Source: Gammaproteobacteria bacterium (lineage in GTDB: Bacteria > Pseudomonadota > Gammaproteobacteria > DSM-19610). Taken from it: a DNA stretch of 32,667 bases. The stretch lies in contig JAUXDG010000002.1 of the NCBI GenBank assembly GCA_030618475.1, forward strand, positions 1 to 32,667, in the 5' to 3' direction. The position numbers and the translations under genes were made by a program. The notes under the pieces are model-generated. The model saw only the letters and a list, made by a program, of their open reading frames with translations, searched no databases and was not told where the DNA came from. Below are positions 1 through 8,275 of the stretch, one piece after another (positions within the stretch are counted from its first letter, which is position 1; each line of letters opens with the position of its first letter).

Positions 1-93
1 CGACTTGCCGTATAAGCAATATATATACGTTACATCGTATAATGTCAATATATACGCTTAAACGGATAAAAATATTATACGGCTTACCGTATA
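1..93. repeat. Tandem array of about four 18-bp palindromes, consensus TATACG-N6-CGTATA (operator/iteron-like), truncated at left edge
   Basis: Units read directly: CG-acttgc-CGTATA (1-14, left half cut by the window edge), TATACG-ttacat-CGTATA (24-41), TATACG-cttaaa-CGGATA (51-68, one mismatch), TATACG-gcttac-CGTATA (76-93). Spacer inside each unit is always 6 nt; unit period is 27, 27 and 25 bp. Confidence 0.75.
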
Positions 94-174
94 AATAGGG
101 CGGCAGGGTTGAGGACTGGCGCGAATTTCACTTTTTGTGACGTTCGACGTAGAAAACTTGCATCCGGGTAATAC

Positions 175-190
175 CTGTATATACTTACAG
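175..190. promoter_or_regulatory. LexA/SOS box 1 (CTGTATATACTTACAG)
   Basis: Exact CTGT-N8-ACAG, overlapping a likely -10 (TATACT, 180-185) with a -35-like TTGCAT (158-163), 32 bp upstream of the lexA ATG. Confidence 0.9.
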
Positions 191-194
191 TACA

Positions 195-210
195 CTGGAT
201 AAAATTACAG
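195..210. promoter_or_regulatory. LexA/SOS box 2 (CTGGATAAAATTACAG)
   Basis: CTGG-N8-ACAG, one mismatch to CTGT-N8-ACAG, starting 20 bp after box 1. The tandem arrangement resembles the double box at E. coli lexA. Confidence 0.65.
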
Positions 211-221
211 CAGGTGGCGCA

Positions 222-830
222 ATGGAAGAACTGACTCCACGGCAGGCGGAAATCCTGGCCCTGGTTCGGGAATATATCCACGACGAAGGCTATCCGCCCA
301 CACGCATGGAAATTGCCGAAGCTTTTGGTTTCCGCTCGCCCAACGCGGCCGAGGAGCATCTGCGGGCGCTGGAGCGCAAGGGTGCCATTGAATTGTTGCC
401 GGGCTCTTCACGCGGTATCCGCCTGCTGGATGCCGAGCAAGAACAGGGCATCCCGGTGGTGGGTCGGGTGGCGGCCGGCGAGCCGATTCTGGCTGCAGAA
501 CATGTCGAAGACCATTACCCCGTCGATCCGGCACTGTTTCACCCGCGGGCGCATTACCTGCTGCGGGTACATGGCATGAGTATGCGCGATATCGGCATTA
601 TGGACGGCGATCTGCTGGCCGTACACCGTACCCGGCAGGCGCAGAATGGCCAGATAGTCGTGGCGCGCCTGGACGATGAAGTAACTGTCAAACGTTTTCG
701 CCGCCGTGGTTCCATTGTTTATCTGCTGCCCGAAAATGAAGACTTCGAACCCATTCGTGTTGACTTGCGGCAACAACCGCTGGTTATCGAAGGTTTGGGC
801 GTAGGGATTCTCCGTAACCAGTCGCTATGA
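222..830 (+). CDS. lexA: LexA repressor (SOS regulator, S24 autoprotease)
   Basis: [54 protein letters not shown] wing-helix; VAAGEPILA cleavage region; [17 protein letters not shown] catalytic region. Confidence 0.96.
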   Translation: MEELTPRQAEILALVREYIHDEGYPPTRMEIAEAFGFRSPNAAEEHLRALERKGAIELLPGSSRGIRLLDAEQEQGIPVVGRVAAGEPILAAEHVEDHYPVDPALFHPRAHYLLRVHGMSMRDIGIMDGDLLAVHRTRQAQNGQIVVARLDDEVTVKRFRRRGSIVYLLPENEDFEPIRVDLRQQPLVIEGLGVGILRNQSL

Positions 831-1510
831 CTCTCGACGCTTTGTTACAACGTACGGATGTCTGGCGCGGTGGCCGACTCACTGCTGCCGTTAAGGCTGT
901 GCCCAGCGGATTCACCGAACTGGACGAACTGTTGGGCGGAGGCTGGCCACAGGGTGCCTTAACCGAAATCATTATGCCCCGCCAGGGTATTGGTGCACTG
1001 CGTCTGCTGATACCGGCGCTGGCACGACTCAGTCAGGGCGACCGCTGGATATGCTGGGTGGCGCCTCCGCATATCCCCTATGCCCCCGCCCTGGTCAACG
1101 CTGGTGTCGACTTGTCCCGCATATTACTGGTGCATCCCAGGGCGCAGCAGGATGGTCTGTGGGCAGTGGAGCAAAGTCTTCGTTCCGGAAACTGTGCTGC
1201 CGTTCTGGCCTGGCCGGCGCTGGACGACAAGGTCATATTGCGGCGCCTGCAACTGGCGGCAGAAGCCGGTGGTGCCCTGGGTGTCCTGTTTCGTCCCCGG
1301 CATTTTGTACAGCGGCCATCAGCGGCGGCATTACGTATCCAGTTGGCCTCCGGAATCGATGGCGGCCTGTCGGTATCCGTCCTCAAACGCCGTGGCGGCT
1401 GGGTGGCCGGTCCGGTTCATCTAGACAATTCTCTGCAGACACATGGTGCACTGGCTTTGCATTCGCGCGGCACAACTGCCACTGGAAATTTTCGCTCGCA
1501 GTGGCAATAA
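827..1510 (+). CDS. imuA: ImuA/SulA-like translesion synthesis-associated protein
   Basis: RecA-like fold start '[62 protein letters not shown]'; ATGA overlap with lexA; followed by imuB. Confidence 0.88.
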   Translation: MTLDALLQRTDVWRGGRLTAAVKAVPSGFTELDELLGGGWPQGALTEIIMPRQGIGALRLLIPALARLSQGDRWICWVAPPHIPYAPALVNAGVDLSRILLVHPRAQQDGLWAVEQSLRSGNCAAVLAWPALDDKVILRRLQLAAEAGGALGVLFRPRHFVQRPSAAALRIQLASGIDGGLSVSVLKRRGGWVAGPVHLDNSLQTHGALALHSRGTTATGNFRSQWQ

Positions 1511-2873
1511 AGAACAGCCACTGGCAGTCAGTGACGAGGGAAGGCGAGCCAGTGTGTTGTTGTGTAATGAAGTCGCACAAATCCGTGGCATCTGCCCTGG
1601 CATGCCGGTTGCGGCTGCGCGGGCCCTGGCCCGTGACCTGATTATCCAGTCCAGGGATCACAAGGCTGAGCAGGCAGCCTTGCACAGTCTTGCTGCCTGG
1701 GCCTATCAATTCAGTTCCCAGGTCAGTCTCTATCCGCCTTGTGCGCTGTTACTCGAAGTGCAGGGCAGCCTGACCTTGTTTGGCGGGCGTGTTGCCTTAC
1801 TCAAAAAACTACGCGCAGGGCTCGCAGAACTGGGCTACCAGGTTCAGTTTGCCGGCGCACCGACACCGCTGGCTGCCTTGAGCCTGGTCCGCTGCCAGCG
1901 TGAACAAATGGTCGAAGAACAACATCAGCTGGCAGCGGCTCTGGCGCCTCTGCCCATCTCCGTACTGGACTGGGAGCAGACATTACTGGACCGTATGGAT
2001 GGTATGGGCGTGCGTCGACTGGGTGATGTATTACGACTGCCGCGTGACGGACTGGCGCGCCGACTGGGCCAGCGCAGCCTGCTTTATCTGGATCGCATGC
2101 TCGGCCGTCAGCCGGATCCACAAACCCTGTACCGGCCACCCACACAATTTAAACACCGCCTGCAGCTGCCGTCAGAAGTCGAACACGCACAGGTATTGCT
2201 GTTTGCCTTGCAAAGACTGGTGCTGGAACTGTGCGGCTGGTTGCAGGGCCTGGGCGCAGGGGTACAGACATTCGATATCGCTTTATGGCATCGGCAAGGG
2301 CGGCAGACATCCTTGTGTATAGGCATACACAAGGGGAGCAGGGATGCGGAACAATTCACCATCCTGTTACGTGAACGCCTGGAACGATTAGTATTGCAGG
2401 AACCCGTTATCTCAGTCGAACTTTGTGCAGAGAAAATTGTAAAACTCGAGGCACAGTCGCTGGATCTGTTCGGGAAAACTGATGTGCGGGGCGAGGTCGA
2501 TTTGCTCGATCGCTTACGCGCGCGACTCGGTGACCAGGCTGTAAAAGGTGTCAGTGCCGTCGCCGAGCACCGGCCCGAATATGCCTGGTGCTACAGTGAA
2601 CCTGGCCACAGTCAGAAAGACAGCAGCGGTCAGCAAAGACCGCTATGGCTGCTACCCGTGCCACGACAGCTCAAAACCCGGAGCGGACGGCCCCAGCTGC
2701 AAGGTGAACTCAAACTGCAACCCGGCTGCGAACGTATCGAATCCGGATGGTGGGATGAACAGGATGTCGCACGTGACTATTTTGTCGCCACAAATTCTTT
2801 CGGTTCGTGTTACTGGATTTATCGCGAGCTCAGCGGTGAGCGGCATTGGTATTTGCAGGGGGTTTTTGAGTAG
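1443..2873 (+). CDS. imuB: ImuB, Y-family DNA polymerase-like protein (probably non-catalytic)
   Basis: '[13 protein letters not shown]...LAVSDEGRRASVLLCNEVAQIRGICPGMPVAAARALA', 'LLEVQGSLTLFGG', HhH-like 'LDRMDGMGVRRLGDVLRLPRDGLARRLGQ'; Pol-Y catalytic acidic motifs not evident; 68-nt overlap with imuA. Confidence 0.9.
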   Translation: MVHWLCIRAAQLPLEIFARSGNKEQPLAVSDEGRRASVLLCNEVAQIRGICPGMPVAAARALARDLIIQSRDHKAEQAALHSLAAWAYQFSSQVSLYPPCALLLEVQGSLTLFGGRVALLKKLRAGLAELGYQVQFAGAPTPLAALSLVRCQREQMVEEQHQLAAALAPLPISVLDWEQTLLDRMDGMGVRRLGDVLRLPRDGLARRLGQRSLLYLDRMLGRQPDPQTLYRPPTQFKHRLQLPSEVEHAQVLLFALQRLVLELCGWLQGLGAGVQTFDIALWHRQGRQTSLCIGIHKGSRDAEQFTILLRERLERLVLQEPVISVELCAEKIVKLEAQSLDLFGKTDVRGEVDLLDRLRARLGDQAVKGVSAVAEHRPEYAWCYSEPGHSQKDSSGQQRPLWLLPVPRQLKTRSGRPQLQGELKLQPGCERIESGWWDEQDVARDYFVATNSFGSCYWIYRELSGERHWYLQGVFE

Positions 2874-2896
2874 GAGCCCGGGTAGCGCCTGAATCA

Positions 2897-3775
2897 CTAC
2901 TCGGCGGTGCCGTTGCGGACGGATTGCTTATAAGTCCGGTAAAAACCGATCATGGTTTTCCACACCGGCCCCGGCGATCCCTGGCCAACCGTTTTTGCGT
3001 CCAGTACCGTGACCGGGATGATTTCCCGGGTGGAGCTGGTTATCCAGATTTCATCGGCTTCCCGTAGCCTGTCTTCGCTAATATCGGTTTCCTGACAGGG
3101 CAGCCTGTGTTGTTCGGCGAGTTCCAGGACCAGGTCGCGGGTGATGCCGGGCAACATTTGTGGCCCTTTGGCAGGTGTAAGAATGTTGCCGTCCTTGACG
3201 ACAAAGACGTTGCTGGCTGATCCTTCAATAACCAGGCCATTGCGAATCAGTATGGCTTCCATGGCATTTCGGTCAACAGCCTGCTGCCGCAGTAATACAT
3301 TGGGTAACAGGGTGACAGCCTTGATATCGCAGTACTGCCAGCGTATATCATCGAGCGTAATCGCTGCGACACCTTGTTCTGTTATTGCGGGGTCAGGGTC
3401 GGTGATGGGGTTGCTGCTGGCAAAAACAGTCGGTATGACGTGTTCCGGAAAACTGTGGTCACGTTTTGCAGCGCTTCCCCGTGTCACCTGCAGATAAACC
3501 GACTGATCGTTATTGGCTGCGGCCAGTCCGCGGTTGTGTTCCAGTAAGGTGTCGAGGATTGCTTTCCATTCGCCGTCGCTGTGTGGATTGTCGAGGCGAA
3601 TACCGTCCAGGCTGTTTTGCAGTCTTTGTAAATGATGCGAAAGCCGGAAAAGCCGCCCGCCATAGGCCGGTATGACCTCATATACCCCGTCGCCAAACAG
3701 AAAGCCACGGTCAGTGACGGGGATAAGGGCGTCTTCGATGGGGATGAATTTTCCGTTCAGGTAGACTGTAGACAT
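2897..3775 (-). CDS. dat: D-amino acid aminotransferase (class IV PLP)
   Basis: MSTVYLNGKFIPIEDALIPVTDRGFLFGDGVYEVIPAYGGRLFRLSHHLQRL; 'ITRDLVLELA'; 'EIWITSSTREIIPVTVLDAKTVG'; located after dacA as in related genomes. Confidence 0.85.
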   Translation of the reverse strand: MSTVYLNGKFIPIEDALIPVTDRGFLFGDGVYEVIPAYGGRLFRLSHHLQRLQNSLDGIRLDNPHSDGEWKAILDTLLEHNRGLAAANNDQSVYLQVTRGSAAKRDHSFPEHVIPTVFASSNPITDPDPAITEQGVAAITLDDIRWQYCDIKAVTLLPNVLLRQQAVDRNAMEAILIRNGLVIEGSASNVFVVKDGNILTPAKGPQMLPGITRDLVLELAEQHRLPCQETDISEDRLREADEIWITSSTREIIPVTVLDAKTVGQGSPGPVWKTMIGFYRTYKQSVRNGTAE

Positions 3776-3845
3776 AGGAGATTTATATTTGCCGGTAATT
3801 AGGGCAGGTCTGGAATGGTCCTTACCTAAGCTAATGTCATGTAAA

Positions 3846-3910
3846 TAGCCACGGAAGGCACGGAAAATTTTTATTGTTTATTTCCGTTATTTCCGTGTCT
3901 TCCGTGGCTA
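3846..3910. repeat. Dispersed inverted repeat, CCACGGAA-family, copy 1
   Basis: TAGCCACGGAAGGCACGGAAAA ... TTTCCGTGTCTTCCGTGGCTA; spurious translation 'ATEDTEITE' on the minus strand. Confidence 0.85.
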
Positions 3911-3987
3911 AATTCAATGCTGTTCGATCGGGGCGTGGGGCGGCTGGGAGCTTGAGTAAGTACCACTGGTACAGGCCTGGGGTTCTC

Positions 3988-5133
3988 CTATTCAAAATAC
4001 AGCATGGCTTCATCAACGATGCGTTGCCAGAAGGTGCCTTCATCCACCGCCTGCAGCGCAACCAGGTCTTTTTCGGAGACGAGTTTGTCGGCGAGCCGCA
4101 CCACCACATGCCCCAGGGCCTGTCCCTGGGAGACCGGGGCGATGATTTGATCCTGCAGTTGCATGGCGGCATCGAGGTTTTTGTATTCGCCGCGGGCGAT
4201 GGTTACGTACAGGGTTTCATCCAGCCCTAAATCAACGGACTCAGTGGCACCTTTCCATACCCGTGCTGTGGTGAGTTTGTTGTCGGCGTCGTACAGCTTG
4301 TGGGTTTCAAAAAAGCGGAAGCCGTAATTGAGCAGGGACTGGGTGGCATCGGCGCGGGCTTCCTCGCTCTTGGTACCCAGTACGACACTGATCAGACGCA
4401 TGCCATCACGTTTGGCGGAGGTCACCAGGCAATAACCGGCTGAATCGGTATGCCCGGTTTTTACTCCGTCCACGGACTCGTCGCGCCACAAGAGTTTATT
4501 GCGGTTGTATTGCGTGATGTCGTTGTAGGTGAACTGGCGTTCCGAGTACCATTGGTAGTATTCGGGAAACTCATCAATCAGGGCATGTGCGATACGCGCG
4601 ATGTCGTGCGCCGTTGTGTAGTGCTCCTTGTCCGGCAGCCCGGTGCTGTTCATGAAATTGCTGTGCGTGAGGCCGAGCTCTTTGGCGTGGTGATTCATCA
4701 GGGCGGCAAAACTCGCTTCTGTGCCGGCGATATGTTCCGCCAGCGCGACGGTTGCATCATTGCCGGACTGAATGATCACGCCCTTTAACAGATCGGCAAC
4801 AGTGACCTGGGTGTTGACTTCCACGAACATGCGCGAGCCCGGTGTGCGCCAGGCTTTTTCGCTGATGCGGACCTTGTCAGACAGCGCCAGGGAGCCGTTA
4901 CGGATTTCCGTGAAAACCACATAAGCGGTCATCAACTTGGTTATGCTGGCCGGTTCCATCGGCTGGTCGGCATCTTTCTCCGCTATCGACTGACCGCTGT
5001 GGAAATCCTGCAGCAGGTAACTTTTCGCGCCAACAGCGGGTGCTTTGGGCACCGGCGTGGCGGCCTGACTCCAGGCGCTGATCATAAAACTGAAAACGAG
5101 GAACAACGAGTATAACGCTGGGATTTTTTTCAT
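3988..5133 (-). CDS. dacA: D-alanyl-D-alanine carboxypeptidase (PBP5/6 family)
   Basis: Signal peptide; SITKLMTAY (SxxK), SGNDATVALAEH (SGN), 'DGVKTGHTDSAGYCLV' (KTG). Confidence 0.95.
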   Translation of the reverse strand: MKKIPALYSLFLVFSFMISAWSQAATPVPKAPAVGAKSYLLQDFHSGQSIAEKDADQPMEPASITKLMTAYVVFTEIRNGSLALSDKVRISEKAWRTPGSRMFVEVNTQVTVADLLKGVIIQSGNDATVALAEHIAGTEASFAALMNHHAKELGLTHSNFMNSTGLPDKEHYTTAHDIARIAHALIDEFPEYYQWYSERQFTYNDITQYNRNKLLWRDESVDGVKTGHTDSAGYCLVTSAKRDGMRLISVVLGTKSEEARADATQSLLNYGFRFFETHKLYDADNKLTTARVWKGATESVDLGLDETLYVTIARGEYKNLDAAMQLQDQIIAPVSQGQALGHVVVRLADKLVSEKDLVALQAVDEGTFWQRIVDEAMLYFE

Positions 5134-5203
5134 GGGCCTGAATGTCTTTTAATCAAGCGCCGCATTGTCGGCGCTTGCACAGGAATTTTCAATGCAGATT
5201 GAA

Positions 5204-6085
5204 TCAGTCAATAACCACTCTGGGTGATTCGATACCTTGGTCAGCGAGAAATTGCGTAAGTTTATCAGCGGTTTCGACACTCGCCAGAGGGCCGATACGA
5301 ACCCGGTAGATGGGTTTCCGGTTGGACATGCCTTCTCTGATCTGCAGATTGCCCGGTAGCTCAGTCGAGCTCAGCCGGGTTTTCAGGCGTTCCGCATTGC
5401 CGCGGCTGAGAAAGGCACCGACCTGCAGATAGAGGGAGGATTTATGTTCAGTGTTTTCATGTTCGGTGTTGTCAACTGCTTGTGTGGCGGCGACTTTGGG
5501 CTTACTGGGCAATACGCTGCGTCTGGCCGGTTCCGGGTTGTGTGAGCTCGGGTCGATGGTTTGTACCTCTACCAGTCCGGTACCTGTACCGAGAATGCCC
5601 AGTCTGGAGGCAGCGGCATAGGACAGGTCAATGATACGGTTGTCGTGAAAGGGTCCTCGGTCGTTGATTTTGACCATCACGCTTTTGCCGTTGCCCAGGT
5701 TGGTGATACGCGCATAGCAGGGTAATGGCAGTGTTTTGTGTGCCGCTGACATCTGGTACATGTCGTAGGGTTCGCCACTGGACGTGCGGTGGCCGTGGAA
5801 CTTGGTGCCGTACCAGGAAGCGATGCCGCGTTCACTGTAACCCTTGCTGCTGGCAAGGGTGTGATAGCGCTTGCCGAGCACCACGTAAGAGTCCGGGTTG
5901 CCGTAACGGCTTTTGGCTTCGACGCGCGGGATGGCGTCTTTGACATCGGACACGTCTACAGCACGATCAGGTGCCCGGTCCTGGGATTGTGTGTAGCGAC
6001 TGCTACTGCTGTGCTGGCTGGTTGAGCAGGCAGCCAGCAGTGTGGTGACGCACAGCACGGTCAATGGGGTTTTCCCCAATTTCAT
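5204..6085 (-). CDS. rlpA: Septal ring lytic transglycosylase RlpA (lipoprotein, SPOR domain)
   Basis: Lipobox LLAAC; 'GIASWYGTKFHGHRTSSGEPYDMYQMSAAHKTLPLPCYARITNLGNGKSVMVKINDRGPFHDNRIIDLSYAAA'; C-terminal SPOR-like domain. Confidence 0.95.
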   Translation of the reverse strand: MKLGKTPLTVLCVTTLLAACSTSQHSSSSRYTQSQDRAPDRAVDVSDVKDAIPRVEAKSRYGNPDSYVVLGKRYHTLASSKGYSERGIASWYGTKFHGHRTSSGEPYDMYQMSAAHKTLPLPCYARITNLGNGKSVMVKINDRGPFHDNRIIDLSYAAASRLGILGTGTGLVEVQTIDPSSHNPEPARRSVLPSKPKVAATQAVDNTEHENTEHKSSLYLQVGAFLSRGNAERLKTRLSSTELPGNLQIREGMSNRKPIYRVRIGPLASVETADKLTQFLADQGIESPRVVID

Positions 6086-6133
6086 GTCGCTCTCCCATCA
6101 GCGCAGTAGATTGTTCCCAAGCCAGACAGGCTC

Positions 6134-7141
6134 CTAGGGTCGGCTTTTTTGGTAGGCATCCTGTATCGCTTCGCTCAGTTGATAGACCGCCATCGCGTAT
6201 AGCGGGCTTCTATTATAGCGTGTAATGACGTAAAAGTTATTGCTTGTCAGCCAATACTCTGGACCATTACGCTGTTCAAATTCCAGCAACGCTACCGCCT
6301 GATCCACCTCCATGAGTGGCTCAGTGGTAATCCCCGCCTTGGCAAAATCACCCGCTGTTTTCTTGCCGGGTTTGATATTTTCGGATACCTGGGAGCTGGC
6401 CGCAGGGGAACCGCTGTTCACCCTGCTGGCGACGGGTTCGCCTAACTTCCAGCCGTGCCGGTGAAAATAGTTGGCAACACTGCCGATGATGTCGTCCATG
6501 TTTCCCCACAGATCGCGTTTGCCGTCTTCGCTGAAATCCACCGCATAGGCGCGGTAACTGGATGGTATAAACTGTCCGTAGCCCATGGCACCGGCGTAGG
6601 AGCCCTTGACCTTGGCGGCGTCGACGTCCTCTTCCCGTGACAGAATCAGGAACTGCTCCAACTCCGAACGAAAGAATTTGCTGCGCGGCGGGTATTCGAA
6701 AGCCAGGGTGGAGAGTGCATCAATGACGCGGTAGGAGCCGGTATTGGCACCATAACGGGTTTCCACACCGATGATGGCGACAATGATGGCAGCGTCCACG
6801 CCATAGGCCTGCTCCGCTCTTTTCAGGATGTCCTCGTTTTCCTTCCAGAAGCTGACGCCACCGTCAATCCGCTTTGGCTTAAGAAAAATATTGCGGTATT
6901 CATACCAGGGTTTGGTTTTTTCTGCCGGGCGGGAAATGGCCTCGAGGATGTCGTCGCGTTTTTTCGCCTGCGCAAACAGCGCTTCGAGTTCCGTACGGTC
7001 GAACTGGTGGCGTTCTGCCATTTCTTCGATGAACGCCTGAGCGTTCGCGTTATCCTGAAAGTCTCCCGCGCAACCCGGGCCGGCGGCCAGAGTCCCCAAC
7101 AGACTCGCGAGCCATGCACCTAGATATTTTTTTTGTAACAT
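6134..7141 (-). CDS. mltB: Lytic murein transglycosylase B
   Basis: 'IVAIIGVETRYGANTGSYRVIDALSTLAFEYPPRSKFFRSELEQFL', 'GSYAGAMGYGQFIPSSYRAYAVDFSEDGKRDLW', 'YFHRHGWKLGEPV'. Confidence 0.94.
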   Translation of the reverse strand: MLQKKYLGAWLASLLGTLAAGPGCAGDFQDNANAQAFIEEMAERHQFDRTELEALFAQAKKRDDILEAISRPAEKTKPWYEYRNIFLKPKRIDGGVSFWKENEDILKRAEQAYGVDAAIIVAIIGVETRYGANTGSYRVIDALSTLAFEYPPRSKFFRSELEQFLILSREEDVDAAKVKGSYAGAMGYGQFIPSSYRAYAVDFSEDGKRDLWGNMDDIIGSVANYFHRHGWKLGEPVASRVNSGSPAASSQVSENIKPGKKTAGDFAKAGITTEPLMEVDQAVALLEFEQRNGPEYWLTSNNFYVITRYNRSPLYAMAVYQLSEAIQDAYQKSRP

Positions 7142-7150
7142 CTGATTTCC

Positions 7151-8275
7151 TTAAGTAGCCAGCAGCTTCCTGTGTGTATGTATGGACATGAGGATACCGA
7201 AACCGGCCATCAGGGTCACCATTGATGTGCCTCCGTAACTGACCAGCGGAAGCGGCAGGCCCACGACCGGTAACAGGCCTGTCACCATACCGGTATTGAC
7301 AATAAAATATATGAAAAATGTCATCGCCAGGCTACCGCCGAGCAGACGCCCGTAGGTATCCTGCGCCTGGGCGGCAATGTACAGGCTGCGAACAATAATG
7401 AAACTGTAAATCACCACTATCACGCCGATGCCGAACAGACCAAATTCTTCACCCAGCACAGCAAAAATAAAATCGGTGGAACGTTCCGGCAGGAATTCCA
7501 GATGGGCCTGCGTGCCGTTCAGCCAGCCCTTGCCGAACAGGCCGCCGGAACCGATGGCGATTTTCGATTGAATGATGTGGTAACCGGTGCCCAGCGGGTC
7601 CTGTTCCGGGTCGAGGAAAGTGATGACACGCTGGCGTTGATAGTCGTGCATGAAATGCCACAGCAGCGGGGCACCCGCGGTGGCTAACAGGCCCAGACCG
7701 CCTAACAGTTTCCACGACAGGCCGGCCAGGAACAGGACAAAAAAACCTGCACTGGCAATCAACAGCGAAGTACCGAGATCTGGCTGTACGGCGATCAGTA
7801 AGACCGGTGCCACAATCAGGGCGCCGGCGATAAGCAGTCTCGGATAGGTGGGCGGCAGACGCTTGTCGGACAGGTACCAGGCCACCATCATGGGCACCGC
7901 AAGTTTCATCATTTCGGACGGCTGGAAACGAACGAAACCCAGGTCCAGCCAGCGTTGCGCACCTTTGCCGACATCGCCCACCACCAGCACGGCAATCAGC
8001 AGCGTCAGTCCGAGTCCGTACAGCCAGGGTGTCCAGCGTTGCAGCCATTGAGGCCGCAGTTGGGCAACGACGACCATGCCGCCAAAGGCGATCCCCAGGC
8101 GAACAATCTGGCGGGCCACCAATTGATTGTCCCCTCCGGCCGAACTGTACAGCACAAACAGTCCCAGCGCCGAGATTGCCAGCAAGCCAAACAGCAAGGC
8201 CGCATCAAAGTGCAGAATATGCTGCCAGTCACGCTTGCTGGCATCTTCGCGGCTGGTGTCGAGTATTGTGCTCAC
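7151..8275 (-). CDS. rodA: Rod shape-determining protein RodA (SEDS glycosyltransferase)
   Basis: 'FVRFQPSEMMKLAVPMMVAWYLSDK', 'VQPDLGTSLLI', 'LPLPLVSYGGTSMVTLMAGFGILMSI'; overlaps mrdA by 4 nt. Confidence 0.96.
   Translation of the reverse strand: MSTILDTSREDASKRDWQHILHFDAALLFGLLAISALGLFVLYSSAGGDNQLVARQIVRLGIAFGGMVVVAQLRPQWLQRWTPWLYGLGLTLLIAVLVVGDVGKGAQRWLDLGFVRFQPSEMMKLAVPMMVAWYLSDKRLPPTYPRLLIAGALIVAPVLLIAVQPDLGTSLLIASAGFFVLFLAGLSWKLLGGLGLLATAGAPLLWHFMHDYQRQRVITFLDPEQDPLGTGYHIIQSKIAIGSGGLFGKGWLNGTQAHLEFLPERSTDFIFAVLGEEFGLFGIGVIVVIYSFIIVRSLYIAAQAQDTYGRLLGGSLAMTFFIYFIVNTGMVTGLLPVVGLPLPLVSYGGTSMVTLMAGFGILMSIHTHRKLLAT

Noticed and set aside
1-93. CRISPR array
   Set aside because: Repeats are 18-bp palindromes with only 7-9 bp between them and variable centres; no spacer-sized intervals and no cas genes.
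84-534. Minus-strand ORFs across the lexA promoter and 5' end
   Set aside because: Overlap the SOS boxes and lexA in antisense; no protein family signal.
3837-4172. 111-aa minus-strand ORF containing ATEDTEITE
   Set aside because: Translation of the CCACGGAA repeat plus an alternate frame of dacA; not a gene.
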